Positions 1-11,793 of a stretch of 64,000 nucleotides of DNA are shown one piece after another. The stretch spans positions 124,001 through 188,000 of the forward strand of contig SWBL01000043.1 in NCBI GenBank assembly GCA_024195585.1, given 5' to 3'. The notes under the pieces are model-generated. The model saw only the letters and a program-made list of their open reading frames with translations. It was not told the DNA's origin and did no database searches. Origin of the DNA: Aureobasidium sp. EXF-3400 (Eukaryota > Ascomycota > Dothideomycetes > Dothideales > Saccotheciaceae). Positions within the stretch are counted from its first letter, which is position 1; each line of letters starts with the position of its first letter. Made by a program: the position numbers and the translations under genes.

Positions 1-2
1 TA

Positions 3-1385
3 AGGTTCCTAGACGCTCCAGGCCGCAAACCGGGCGATGCGCGAATCTGGGCACAAATAGGAATCTTACAGACTTTTTGCGAGGGTTGTTTACGCCGTGG
101 ACTTGTGGACGACAAGGTCGAGCTCACAGAATTGAGTTCGTGGTCCTGGGACCATGGTATGAAGACACTTTCCGAGCTGATTTTGGTAGTTCAGGCAGAG
201 CAGGAAGAGAGTTCATGGACAGATTCGCGAGCTTCGATCCGGCAAGAACTTCTAATGCTGGACTATCAGATCTGGCTGCAAGTTCAAGATGACACTTTGA
301 CTCTAGAGAAAGATACAATCATCAAATTGATCGATCTGGCTGGTCTCGCCCGCGAGAACGATGATGTCCGTTATCAAGCTGGTATTCGGTGGAGGCTCGA
401 GAAACTTCTCAGTACCGAGCGCTCCCAGATTCTTCCGACACCGTATGGATCCATTGCCGTCCCGTCTTCCATATACGCCACGCGACAGATGAAAGTTCAA
501 GGACTGACTTATGGAGAAGCACAAACGCTTCGCGAGACGGCTGAAGACATCAAAAAACTTTCGAAATGGAGTGAGGCTATCAAAGCGGACAAGCAATTGG
601 CGATGATACGCTTTGGGCATAAAGAGCAAACCGGCAGGGTCAAAGATCAGGAACAATGGCGAGACAGAGAATCTGGAGTACAAAATTGGAAGATATTCCG
701 CAACAAGAGGAACCAAGACGCGGAGCAAATGCAAATGAACATTGACGCCGTTGAAGAACAGGCGTGGTTGATTCCTCGTATCATCGTGCACAACAGAAGT
801 GGCATACCGCTGCATCTCCGCCTTTTCAACCCAGTGTCTCCGAACTCCACCTTGGCCTACGAAAATGATGTCGGGGCTCGAGAATTGCGAGCTCTTCGCT
901 GGGTAGGGGGAGATTACCAGCTGGAGGCCTTCTTGAGCGTACCTGGTAACCAGCTGCCTGGTAAAAAGGATTCATCGATCTCCGCGGCCTCGTATCTTTT
1001 TGGACGGTTCTCGCTGTCGCAGAGGCGGCGATCGAGAACTGCAAGTTCTCTTTCCAGACGGCTCGGGAAACGCAATATGGAAGAGAACTTCAACTCAGAG
1101 ATTGCAGATGGTGAGGAAGATTCAATAAGGATCTCTTCATCTGTGCCCATGCAAGACCTGACCCAGGAAGTCTATCGTCAAATGCTAGCCATGGAGATGA
1201 CTCGAAAAGGAGAAAGATTCAGTCTTTTCCGGAGCGACGTCTCCCACATGGGAAGATACACAAGATTGGAGATCAGCGGTGGCCCACATTGCATAAAGCA
1301 CGAAAGTTACGTCCGATATGATTTTGACACAAAGGCAAAGCCACTCCATGCAGAAAAGGTAGATAAATTCACAGCTGATACTTAG
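3..1385 (+). CDS. Unknown protein, 3' part of a gene cut by the left window edge
   Basis: The frame is open from base 3 to a TAG at 1383-1385, giving at least 460 residues, so the real start lies left of the window. A GTG at 105 is only an internal codon. I do not recognise the family. The protein is hydrophilic and mostly helical-looking, with a basic Ser/Arg tract (around RRRSRTASSLSRR) near three quarters of its length and no signal peptide or membrane segment in the visible part. Codon use and the long open frame support real coding. Introns upstream of the window cannot be judged. Downstream is AT-rich, gene-free DNA, so this is probably the last exon. Confidence 0.7.
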   Translation, partial: RFLDAPGRKPGDARIWAQIGILQTFCEGCLRRGLVDDKVELTELSSWSWDHGMKTLSELILVVQAEQEESSWTDSRASIRQELLMLDYQIWLQVQDDTLTLEKDTIIKLIDLAGLARENDDVRYQAGIRWRLEKLLSTERSQILPTPYGSIAVPSSIYATRQMKVQGLTYGEAQTLRETAEDIKKLSKWSEAIKADKQLAMIRFGHKEQTGRVKDQEQWRDRESGVQNWKIFRNKRNQDAEQMQMNIDAVEEQAWLIPRIIVHNRSGIPLHLRLFNPVSPNSTLAYENDVGARELRALRWVGGDYQLEAFLSVPGNQLPGKKDSSISAASYLFGRFSLSQRRRSRTASSLSRRLGKRNMEENFNSEIADGEEDSIRISSSVPMQDLTQEVYRQMLAMEMTRKGERFSLFRSDVSHMGRYTRLEISGGPHCIKHESYVRYDFDTKAKPLHAEKVDKFTADT

Positions 1386-2886
1386 GTGGTTTGTTAGCTT
1401 CCAATCTACTTGATCAATTTCATGCCACTGCTTGATCATGGAACAATCATTACTATCTCATGATTCGTTTGTGACACTTCCAACTACTAGTAGTGGTCCT
1501 TCTGCTTCTGACATTCCAAGTTTAATCAGCTGAATACCATGCTTGGATGTCCTAAATAAGGATTAATAACGAGAAAGAGTTCAGTTGTATGATAAGGTCT
1601 AGAGCTCGCGAAACTGAGTATAACTAAATACTAAATCCTAGCAAATGCTGCCCTATACTATAGGCATAACGGTAGAGTTTAGATGAGCGAATAAGTCAAA
1701 CAGTATGTTTTGCATCAAAATCGGATGGATATAAACTTGGATCTAACTGTATCTTTCAATCTTCATTACTATAGAAAGCAGTATAGTTCATAGCAGTACT
1801 AGGTCTAGTCTTTTAGTAAGAAGCTCTACGAGATTTATTTGTTTAGTAGTATAATGAAGATTCTACTAGAAAAACACTTGGTTTTACATCTATAGGCACA
1901 ACGATGGAAGCCGGACAGGTAGGGAAGCCGGATAGTACTTTTTATTTAGTACCATAGTAGAAGATTTCAGATAAAGTAAGGCTATTTCAAATCATCTTTC
2001 TCAACCAGACTTGCTAAGTTTTCCAACAAATCATAGATATATATTGGTCGAAAGATTCATAGATTTGGTAAGAAAAGTACTGTCCGGCTTCCCTACCTAT
2101 CCGGCTTCCACCGTTGTGCCTGTATATTCAATCCTTTATAAACATGATTCAACTATTTTTGTATCTATCTTGCTTTTGCTATTATGTCTGTTGAGAGAAA
2201 AAGGACTTCCAGTATTTTTAGAATATCTAGAGCTTAGGGTTCTAGTAGAACTATACAGCAATATGTCTCTACAATCCAGAAATACCTACCTTTATCTCTT
2301 CTGCTTTGTTTCTTCTACAACAATGAATCATATCAAGTTCTCGAGATCCTCGATGCCTGCTTCCCCAATCCTGAGTATGTGGACCTGCACGATCCTCGAT
2401 ACTGAAAAGCAAACACCAGCCGCTCAAGCAAAACAGGTGTATGTAAGATAAAGCATAATCCATCGCTGCAACAACGAAAAGGGTTGATGCACAAGATACA
2501 TACACATCCTCGAATCTACATCGACATCAGAGGGCATTTTCCGAAATGCTCTCGTGTTGGGCACGAAAGAAGCGTATGAGGTTCTGCGATCTACTAGTCT
2601 ATCAGAGATGCAATATCACAAGAGCTCTTCATCACAATGCTTACGCCCATAATCGTCAAAACGAAAGGGACTATTCTGAGGAACGAAAGCACAGATTTGA
2701 GACAGAAATCGTCGAAGCTTTTGGGATACTCGATCAACGTAAATAGTGAAAGATCTGAATTTTTGGTGATTGCTAACAAAATGAAGAAAAAAGGGGTAAG
2801 CCCGCCTGGTTTTGAGAAGCCAGACATTTTTAAAAAGCCCATCAATCGTGTTGACTTGCAGAGAAAGGTCGGGTAAGAGAAATGCT
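1386..2886. other. AT-rich gene-free stretch with a foldback element
   Basis: The unknown gene on the left and the PMT4-type gene converge here. The DNA is clearly AT-richer than its flanks, and no open frame has convincing coding character. It contains the inverted-repeat element at 1894-2121. The remainder, including 2140-2880, shows nothing I can name apart from the presumed 3' UTR of the minus-strand gene. Confidence 0.7.
1894..2121. mobile_element. MITE-like foldback element with ~51-bp terminal inverted repeats
   Basis: Bases 1894-1944 and the reverse complement of 2071-2121 match over about 50 bp. The outer end begins AGGCACAACG and each arm carries GGAAGCCGGA twice. The three clear differences inside the arms (A/G, C/T, T/C) are all transitions. 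The 126-bp centre has no coding potential, so the element is non-autonomous. Bases next to both ends are TA-rich (TAT on the left, GTATAT on the right), which fits a TA target-site duplication of the Tc1/mariner-pogo kind, but the exact duplication is ambiguous. No second copy was noticed in the window. Confidence 0.75.
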
Positions 2887-5318
2887 CTACTTGGCAAAGT
2901 GCAAGTCGTAGTTGAGCCACTTCCTCGCCTGGACTTGCTCAATAGTCAAGCCGGGCTGACCATAGGTCAAGGGAGCAAAGTAGAGGAAGCTCCAGACGAT
3001 GACGGCAAGAATACCACCGGTGGCGGCCCACATGCCGAGCAAGTTGGATTGGCCAGTTCTCTCGCGGACAGGCTTGTTTTGTTGCACGGCAGTCTTTTTG
3101 TTCTTGGTGAGGGTTGCGTTGCCAGAGGCGACGTCGTCGATATCAACAGGGTCAATGTTGAAGACGAACTCAACGAGTGCACCAGTGACAAGGGCAGAAG
3201 CGAGATGAGCGGGCAGGTAGTGGTGGAGGAAGAGTTGGCGACCCATGATGTAGAAGGGGACGTAGTGGGCGGCCCAGGTGAGGAAGAAGAAACCGGTCGA
3301 GTTGTAGAGACGGTTGCGAGCGCCTTGAGAAAGTCAGTTTGATTTGCAAAGAAAAGATTGGACAAGATACGTACGCTTGTCAAGAGCGTCAACACCACGG
3401 CGTTGAGAAAGCTGATCAGCAAGGAGAACACCAGCAAAGACAGCGAGCAAACTGCTTGCCAACCACCAGCCAAGAGGATTGCCAAGGAAGTAGATTTGTT
3501 GACGAGTCTCGTTCTCGGTCCAGAAGCTGACACCACGAACAAGGAAGGGCCACTGAATAGGAACACTGGCATAAGGATGGCTGCTGGTAAGAGCGTTGTT
3601 ATGGTAGAACATGGCGCGCTGAAGCTCAAAGTATTTCTTGAGGAAGGGCACGTGCTTGACCTTGCGAGGCTCCTTCTTTGCGCGCTCAGAATCCTTGGGC
3701 AGAGCAGGAATGTCCTCGGCGTACCAGATATTGCTGGTTTGAAGGGCGTTCTTATTGCCATTGATCTCAGCTTGCTTGTAGGCCCAGTCAGGGAGGGGAG
3801 TGGTGTGAGTCCACATGGCAACCTTGGTGGGAACGTGAACGAGCTTGAAGTGCACAGACATGGTCTTGAAGTCCATGCCAGGCTTTGCGCCATCGACCCT
3901 GATCTCGAAGAGAGTGTCGTTGAAGCGATCACCATTGGCTTCATCATGACCGACAGTGGTGAACTCCTGGTTGGTGGGGTAGTAAGGAGAGGCAACGTCG
4001 TGGGTGAGGAGCCAAGTGTCGGTCACGAGATGGCGAAGACGAACAACATCACCGACGTGGACGCGGTGTCCAGTTTCCTCTGGGATGGCGCCAGTTCCGG
4101 GGACGATTTGCCAGAGGTTGTTGGTGTCGTTGTGGGGGTAACCAGTGACCTGCTGGCCCTGGGAAGAAATACGACCATCGTCGTAACGAAGAGGGTACTT
4201 GTCGGGGTGACTGTGGAGATAGACCTTGGTGTCCTTGTGGCGGATGTTGATGGCGTCGTAGTAGTCGACGCTGACAGCTTGCTGGGTCATGATGTTGTCG
4301 CTGAGAGTCTCCTGGAATTCAGGGCTCATAAAGTCGTCGCCAGGGCCGGAACGGGTAAGAATGGCAAAGTGGACCTGGAACCAGAAGAGGTAGAGCAAGA
4401 AGGGAATGACAATCAGACCAGTGACGCGAGCAGCCAAGTGCCTGCCAAACTCGGGCAGAGTGAGGGCGCCCTGTCTGCGGTTGATGTCGAGAAGAGACCA
4501 AAGATCAATGGCGACGGGGACACCAATGGAGAAGAAGGTGAAGGCACCGACATACTTTGTCGAGATGACACAGCTGAGGCAGACACCGGTCAAGAGCAGC
4601 CACTTCCACCACTTGCGGCTGAAGGGAGCGTGACGGAGCTTGTAGAAGCGAATGTAGCTCCAGACCGAGAGAGCCATGAAGAGAATGAGGGTGGCATCAA
4701 GGAGAATGAGTCTGGTCTGACCAATGTGTGCATTATCGAACAGAACAAGACCGGCAGCCAAGACACAGGCAGGCAGAGAGTAGCCAGACTCCCACATGAT
4801 CATGAAGACGACCGAGACAGTCAAGGCGCCCATTGAAGCAGGCATTGCGCGGTATGCGACGTAGGGCACCTTGTTTGTGATGTACGAGTCGCCAATGTTT
4901 TCAAACAAAAAGTCGCCATTGTAACCAACGAGCCAGCCGGCGAAAGCGAACAGGAGCTTGCCGAAGGGAGGATGCACGTCGAAGAAGTAGGTTCGCTGGA
5001 GGTAGTAGGATGCGAACTGGGTTGTGTTAGTGATTGATCGAGGGTACAGTGTATATATATAGTAGCTTCGTGTACCTTGCCAAAGTGGACCTCATCAAAG
5101 ACGACCTGGTTGGGGTGAGTGATGGCGTAGAAGCGGGTTGCGAAGGCGAGGAGGGTGATGACGGCGAGAGCGAGCTTGTAGTCCCAGTCATTGGACGCAG
5201 CCTGCTTTGTCTCGCTCCTCAGTTGCGAGAGGTATTCACTGGTCTGGTCGACAGCGCCATCGACCTTCTTTTTGGAGCTACCCACGGGCCCCTTCTTGGA
5301 GCTCGGCGTTGAGGACAT
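2887..5318 (-). CDS. pmt4: Dolichyl-phosphate-mannose:protein O-mannosyltransferase, PMT4 type
   Basis: Adds the first mannose from dolichyl-phosphate-mannose to Ser/Thr of secretory proteins in the ER membrane. Three exons, complement(2887-3323, 3375-5016, 5076-5318), give 773 residues, close to yeast Pmt4. The introns are 51 and 59 bp; the first has a CTAAC branch site just before its acceptor. The Asp-Glu pair of the conserved DEVHFGK loop is at D75-E76 and the DVHPP motif at residues 94-98. MIR-type beta-trefoil repeats fill roughly residues 320-510 (YLHSHP, LWQI, WLLTHD), and hydrophobic segments lie on both sides. The C-terminus has the family's GRQLFLHHYLPA stretch. PMT4 rather than PMT1/2 is my judgement from wording around YNGDF and SHPYASVPIQWP. 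It is divergently transcribed from the dioxygenase at 6006. Confidence 0.9.
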
Positions 5319-6005
5319 GATGCGAGAAGATTGATCAAGGAGAGTCGAGAAAGTAGATGTAGCTCAGACTCAGAGCACGACCATCCAAACAAGGGTTGCG
5401 GATGTCGAGGGATGAGATGGACAAGGAGAAAATGTCTGGACAGCTGTCGCAACACTCGACCTGCAAACGAAACGACGCAATTGTCCCTGGCCCTGAGCTT
5501 GGGCCACGCAACCTGAACCCCCTATCCGGCCCTCGTCCACCCCTTTTTCCATCTCCAGCTCTCCTCAACTACTCAACTAACGTACATCTAATCCACGTTA
5601 TACACATCTGCAAGCCATCACAGTAGTGCGTAAATCATGTCCGTCATGGCCTCAAAAATAGAGCTTCCGCAAGGTTGGCCTAAATTGCCCACGAGGGTGC
5701 CCAAGCTCTGCCCCGCATCGAAGACTCTCTCGCCTGTTGATCATACATTTGACTAACCCGCCGACCACTCTCTTGATACCAAGTCATTCTTGCAAACTTT
5801 GTAGTCACCAAGTCAATCCCACGCATACACTTTCCATATCTGTCTGCGATTCGTTTTTACAGAGTCAGATAGGTTTCGACCGTTGGCAGTTGCTTGTCGG
5901 TTCGCGCCTATCTTCCCTATCTGCCCGCGAGATCAAAATTTATATAACTTCTCCATATCTCCCGGTCGAAACTCCGACTCCTAGACAGACTTTGCGTCGT
6001 TCAAG
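5319..6005. other. Divergent promoter between the PMT4-type gene and the dioxygenase gene
   Basis: 687 bp separate the two start codons. The right half is pyrimidine-rich, as is common before filamentous-fungal start codons. I see no specific operator and no coding frame of weight. Confidence 0.6.
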
Positions 6006-7163
6006 ATGCCATCGACCAACGTCACATCAGATGAGGCCCGTCGCGCTGCCCAGAGCTACCTCAACACTCGCCTCACCACAAAGACAGATGGCCCAGCTAG
6101 ACCTTTCAACGTACCCGTCATTGACATTTCTTCAACTTTCAACGGCTCTCTCGACGACAAGAAAGCTGTAGCTGTTCAAATTCGCGATGCTTGCACCAAC
6201 AGCGGCTTTTTCCAAATCACTGGCCACAATGTCCCCGAGTCCGTTCGTCAGGGCGTGCTAAACCAAGCCTCTCGCTTCTTCAAGGAACTACCTCCTGCCG
6301 AAAAGGATGACTTGCATGTTAAGCACAATGCTCTGATGCGTGGATGGGAACCCTCAGATTACACTTATGTAAATCCAGATGACTGGGCCACTGCTGCTGT
6401 ACCAGAGACCAAGGAAGGCTTTAACTGGGGCTACGAAGCTTCCCTCGACCCTACAGGTGGAGATGGAAAATATCGTGATCTAGACGGCAGCACCGAGAAT
6501 GGCAATGTATGGCCCACCGAATCCGCTCTTCCTGGCTTCAAGCAAGATATCGCCGAGTATTACGGTCAAGTGTTGCAACTAGCCCGTCATCTATTCAGCC
6601 TGTTCGCTTTGAGTTTGGAACTGCCTGAGAACCATTTCGATGAGATGATGACACATCCAGGCGGTATCTCTCGTCTGTTGTATTATCCTCCGTCCAAGGA
6701 TCCAAAGCCACTGGATCCGAATGAAGCGGATAAGGAAGTTGGTCTGGGCTCGCACACCGATTATGAGTGCTTTACCCTCTTGCTCTCCTCAACAACCCAT
6801 GGTCTGGAGATTCTCACGCCCGAAAACGTCTGGACGCCCGCAGCAGCTGCTGAAGGCGCTTTCATCGTCAATGTAGCAGACTTTTTGATGAGATGGACCA
6901 ATGGAGTCTACAAGAGCACAATTCACCGTGTGGTCAACAGAACCACCAAAGAGAGATACAGTGTTCCTTTCTTCTTCAGTATCAACTATGATCAACAAGT
7001 CGAGGTAAGCGTCATACTAGAATGATTTGCAGAGTTGCATCGCTAATCACTTTCTTAGACCCTTCCTAGCTGCATTTCAGACGACAATCCATCAAGATAC
7101 CCTCCCATCCGTGCTGGCGAGTATATTCTTGAGCGTCTCAAGGCCACTGTTAAGGATGGTTAA
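6006..7163 (+). CDS. 2-oxoglutarate/Fe(II)-dependent dioxygenase, isopenicillin-N-synthase-like fold
   Basis: Exons 6006-7004 and 7059-7163 (54-bp intron, GTAAGC...TTAG) give 367 residues, the usual length for this family. The N-terminal DIOX_N part runs from VPVIDIS (about residue 36) through the GFFQITGH motif. The Fe(II) ligands of the jelly roll are visible as H250 and D252 (SHTDYE) and H307 (TIHRVV). The 2-oxoglutarate-binding RxS is R317-Y-S319. The protein is soluble, with no signal peptide. The substrate cannot be told from sequence: the family includes oxidative ring-closing and hydroxylating enzymes of primary and secondary metabolism. No biosynthetic cluster surrounds it, so a stand-alone role is likelier. 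Confidence 0.88.
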
Positions 7164-7200
7164 ATTTCTTCAAACACACACAAACCGCAAAACAAAAATG

Positions 7201-7221
7201 CTTCTTCTTCTTCTTCTTCTT
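7201..7221 (+). repeat. (CTT)7 microsatellite
   Basis: Seven perfect CTT units lie 38 bp after the stop codon of the dioxygenase gene, inside its probable 3' UTR. Confidence 0.9.
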
Positions 7222-7429
7222 ATTATATCACAGAATATGTGCATACTTTACTAGTTTTCGATATTTCCTCCTTTTGAGGAATCTGCCACTATATTTTCGA
7301 AGTTTTGGGGGCTTTACACATTGTACGATACGGGGACATCCGCACTAACATTGTTGTCACATTGGTTTTCTTTCACTAGAATTCGCGGACTTTGCTGATG
7401 GTGTCAGAAGCAACATAAGATGGTTATTA

Positions 7430-7777
7430 GAAGAAGCAGTCCCAATATAGTCTAAAGCTATTCCCTTCCAAGGAGGACAGGGGTGATTTCCACTGTTCTG
7501 CTTGATACGAGTACAAGCTAAAGGACAGTAGGAACAGCGAAAGTCCAGTGGCAATAAGGAGGATGCCGATAACGTCGAATTGGACTGCGTAGTAGTAGAT
7601 CGACTCTTTCCAGGTGCGACCACTGCTGTACTTAGAAATCAGACCCTGCCTCTCGGCCTTCTTCATGTTGTGCCACATGAGCCAGAACAGAGGAGCACAG
7701 ACGACAGGATAGATGATGGCCCAAATGCCGAAACCCCATCTGAAGCCGATCGTATCGAGAACGGAGTTAGTTGCTGG
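7430..7777 (-). pseudogene. Siderophore-iron transporter (SIT/MirB-like MFS), middle-to-back fragment
   Basis: Read on the minus strand from about 7777, the translation runs ATNSVLDTIG, FRWGFGIWAI, a helix with PVVCAPLFW, then a SGRTWKESI loop and the FDVIGILLIATGLSLFLL helix. This order and wording are characteristic of SIT1/MirB siderophore-iron:H+ symporters just after the helix that follows TSSLRNRA. Only about 110 of about 600 residues remain: the frame degenerates after SSLEG and hits a stop at 7427. The missing front half lies on the opposite strand at 34865-35633 and ends exactly where this piece begins, which points to an inversion (see findings). Upstream bases in the same open frame belong to a different gene, so the 140-residue open frame 7427-7849 is a chimera and not a real protein-coding gene. 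Confidence 0.8.
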
Positions 7778-7807
7778 GGGGTGTGTGGTGTCGTCCATTT
7801 TGACCAT
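7778..7807 (-). pseudogene. Detached 5' end of an LPxEIR-family gene at the inversion breakpoint
   Basis: Minus-strand codons here read MVKMDDTTHP. The family member at 26715 starts MSTNAPP after VTK and continues RFDLLNNLP. The headless copy at 35632 continues RFDYLDRLP. The ATG-to-AGATTCGA spacing is 18 nt in the 26.7-kb copy and 20 nt when this piece is joined to 35632, so the match is good but not frame-perfect: a small indel in the C-run at the junction is implied. The short length makes this call depend on the inversion argument. Confidence 0.6.
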
Positions 7808-10800
7808 TGATTTATTTGATTTGATCAGCCACAAAGCGCGACTTGCCATTTTCTGAGCGCAAGTCTTGCTTTTTGTATTTTACCTCATCACATCGCCAAC
7901 ACCGTCAAGCATGAGTTCGGTCGGGAGTGACATGTTTGTCCAACGCTTGAGACAACAACACGGACTCACAAAGAAGAGCAAATATGGAGATTCGAGAAAC
8001 CTTGGCCGTATAAGACATTGATTCAGACTTACAAAGGGACAGAGTAGCAGAGCATCAGTGAAGCGTTGTTCAATCAATTTGTTGTTGGTTGGCTATGGCA
8101 CCCCTTGTCTCTACCACCTGCACACGAGACAGGCAGTAGCACACCGCAAGCCCTTGCTATCGGTGTACGGCTTGGCTCTGAGAAATGAGCTTTGTGCAAT
8201 ACCTCTTGAGCCAAGTCATGCTTACTTGCGTTGGAGGAACAGAAACACACAGCGGAAAGAAAGAGCTGTCGCACCCATTGTGTGTCTCATCAAGCAACAA
8301 AAAGTTTTCAGCCTCGCTGTTGCTCCCCCAACAGAGACCCAACAGAGGCTCAGGCCTCCCAGGAGACAGCGAAAGAGTACATTCATTCTGCTCATATAAG
8401 GTTCTTTCTCGGTTCTTGGGGATGCAGAAGGCCATTTATGTGTGTGTAGCAACAAGAGCACCGGGTTGTCAAGCATTCGTACCTAGTGGCATATCTTGTG
8501 CTTCGACCCCGATAGTAATCATTGATCAGTGTTTGCGATCACGATAGTTACTGTTTCCGATCCCCATGATGTTAACCACCGGGGTCTGTAGAGTTTGCTT
8601 GTTGCCCTTGGAAGGAGAAAGACATGGAAATAAGACACCTACCTCTATGGCGGAGACAACTGAGGCATGAGCCTCATGCTGCCGGACAAGAGCCGAGGCC
8701 ACTTACATTGCATGACCGACGGAGGACAAATGATTACTCTCGTTGTTTCGAAGTTTGTCATGCGAAAAGGGGTGAAGCGAGATGTGCGGTCTGACGATAA
8801 TAGAGAATCGATTGATCAATCATTAGTATTCAAGTGGTTGTGACTCGAGGCGATTGGGTTGGGTGCGTTTCAAGGCTCATCTGGAGTCAATCGAACATCG
8901 AATTGTTGCTGAGTCAAGCATCTTTGTTATAGGCAGACGATGATATTGCAAAACTGCAGAGTCATGGATATTGAGTTTTGTACTTGGTGGAAGGGTCCAG
9001 AGCACTGGGGAAGAAAATTGAGAGAGTTGTGCGCAGACGTGTCGGTTTCGCTCATGCAAGGTGGACCTGCGGTGTGTTGTTTCTTGTTAACAGCTTCTTG
9101 TTAATAACGATAGGCGCCGTCGCCTGTCTTGACCAAATGTCAACTGCCGTTCACGTCGTACGTCGTAAGCTCGGTCCTCAAACTAGACAGTTAGGAAGGC
9201 GGTGGAGGACTGCCTAGTCTCAGTGAGTAGACAACCGGATGTTCTCGAGTTCAAGTAGTGCGATGAAAAATGCTTGACATCATCCAACGTTGTGGGTTTT
9301 GAGTTGTTCATTTGCTGCACGTCGTCGGCGAATGGACCTGTTGCTGTATGATGCACGAACTTGTTTTGTCCAAGTGTTTGCTTTGTGGATCCCCAGATCC
9401 AGGATCGGTGGATTCCGGCTAGATCGACGACCTCTTTCAAGGAGTCGGCTTTCTCACCTTGATTGACGTCTCCGTACAGAAAAAAAACTTTACAAAGCCG
9501 CAGCAGACCGAATGGTCTCGTGCGAAATTTGGAACACAAACCACCTATCATCCCCCTTGTCAATTTATCGGGAGGAACAAATGCACGAGAAAAGTCAAAT
9601 AATTTGGTGCGGCTCGTGCAATTCCCAGTAACTCGGTTATAATTGAGATTTGTTCGCAACGAGATTGAGGTTATTTTGGCGCCAACTTTGTAATCTCAGG
9701 GCGTCGAATAAGCACAGCATTTTGTCGGGGAACTTGTCCGCAGTACCGCACTTGTTAATCTGTGGGATCTCCAGCTTCATGCTAACACGAGACCATGGTT
9801 AAAAGGCTGGAGCGAATTCAATGACCCACAGGCCTCACTATTGGCCGGCCATTAGAATCCTTCGAGAGCCACAGGGCTTTTAGAGCGGGTTTTGGGCACC
9901 ACGCCAATGGGTTGAGGTGGTCACTGTCCAATTGTTGCATTCTTCCTTCCTGCCTGAGCCGGATGCGGGCCGATGCAGTGTGTAGATTCGAAGATATCGG
10001 GAAGCGTTTCGAGTGTTGATATCGGAGTTCGCATGCGGTGCTTATCCAAGCCTCAACAGGCGTCGAGCACACCACAACCCAACCTTCTATGCAAGGATTA
10101 ACGCTGTCACGGACATTAAATGACGGCGGCTGGTATGCAGGGCTCAAAAGTGTATGTACCTGCCATCTTCATCGTATAAACAAACAACATTAGAAAGACA
10201 TGTTCCTTGCATTGCAAATGCCATGAATGTCTAGGGTGTTTGACGGCCGACATGTCGCAACATGCCCAAAAAGGTGCGCTGCATCCTGTCGGGATAAGTT
10301 TCTGCACACAGGTTGAATGACAAGTACCTGCAGGGCGAGATGAGTACTCGAAAATACCTATCGGATGAAAAGAAGTTGCACGACACCAATGCATATATGT
10401 GCAGCGAGCGTGACGCAACATGAGAATTGCATATCTTTTCTTGTCGTCTTGCATATGTATGTACGACGTTTGATATCTGGGGAGCAGCAGCGAGCCGTCC
10501 GAGACATAACAATTATTCGAAGATCTGAGCTTTGCGCAGAGTGACAAACATCAAGTCTTGACCATTCGTGTATAAGCGCCTGGGTCATGACAAGTGACAC
10601 TGTGGACAGCGTGTGTAGTTGAGAAATAGCACGCCGTAAGTCAGTGTAGTCTGAGCTAGGCCTCGAGTCTGAGATGATTGCGCGATGTCCAGGTGCTCGG
10701 GATCAACATCGCGAAACCCGCAGACATGCATACCATCGGAGACCCACCAGGCTCTCAACGGTGCGCGTAATCTTAACACAGCAACCGCTCGTCTAGCGTT

Positions 10801-11793
10801 TTAGCTCTCTTTACAACCCGACAACCAGGTCGGAAGCAGCCAGCAACCGTGGCCGTACAGCCATTGCGGAGATGCAATCGAGTCGGTTGCAAGATACATG
10901 CATCCTGATCACTGATGTGAACGCAATGTGATATTCTCCCGCCAAACAGCTGCGTAGAGCAGCGCCAGCATGTTGTTGTTGTTGTTGGCGATGCAGTGTC
11001 AGGACTCAGCTCCACCTCAGGCGTCGCTTTCCCGCGTCTCCGCTCCGATTACTCGTGGCTTCAACTTTAAGCTTTTCGCAGCTCTGTGAAGTCGAAAGAA
11101 GTCCGCAGACTGCCCAAGGCCAGTGCTCGAATGCCCCCTCTCTCGGGTTTCGCCTTGATCCCTAAGTTGCTAATAGTGCGAGGTAAACAGAAGCGCCGCG
11201 GTAGCATCGGCGCGTCCTGCCAGATGAGGGCTGAGGCTGGGGCGTGTGAGGTGCGTGGACAGTGGACTCGAAGTTGGAAGTTGGGCGATCGGACCAGTGC
11301 TCACGAGGCACGGGAAGCGCTGCATAGTGCCATGCACAGCGGGCGCTGGCTGCAGGAACATCTAGCGTGATGGGCATTGATGAGGGTGGCTTGACCGGCG
11401 AGGGCCAGGTTTGATTCCTCCTCCAGATTTAGCCTACCATGGACCAAGGAGACGCATCCTCTGTCATCATTCGGCTGACGTTCCCTGGTCGTACACGCTC
11501 CACACTGCTGCTTGTACTTTTGCGCCGTGCAACCTAACCTAGCTTTGCAGGCACAACATTGACTTGCATTTTACCTACCTCTTTTCTCTCTTCCCTCTCC
11601 CCTCGTTTTTGTCAACAACCACTTGTCACCCCATTGTGCATCCATCCCATCTTGTGTCTGTCGCTATCGAGTCTTGTCACGCCGTCCACCATCACGAGCA
11701 ATTTCAGCAATACCTCGGCTGGGACTCTTTCTATCTACTACGACCCTTCCAAAGCTCTGTCTGCTCTTGGTCATGAATATTCTCCCGGACTAG
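7808..11793. other. 4-kb gene-poor stretch next to the left inversion breakpoint
   Basis: No frame here has convincing coding character. The longest candidates, a 158-codon minus frame at 9183-9659 and a 120-codon plus frame at 8185-8547, match no family I recognise. A (TGT)n run lies at 10971-10987. The last 250 bp before 11794 are pyrimidine-rich and look like the promoter and leader of the CRIB gene. I found no tRNA or rRNA signature. Confidence 0.55.
11773..11793 (+). promoter_or_regulatory. Six-codon upstream ORF abutting the CRIB-gene start codon
   Basis: ATG at 11773 opens a six-codon frame ending in TAG at 11791-11793, directly followed by the ATG at 11794. It is in frame with the main gene, so the arrangement reads TAGATG. 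If transcribed in the leader it could lower initiation or rely on reinitiation. This is inference from position only. Confidence 0.4.

Noticed and set aside
3358..4836. 492-codon plus-strand open frame
   Set aside because: It is the antisense shadow of the PMT4-type gene, whose minus-strand frame carries all family motifs.
9183..9659. 158-codon minus frame as a gene
   Set aside because: No domain, no leader or splice support, and composition does not stand out; chance or a relic is as likely.
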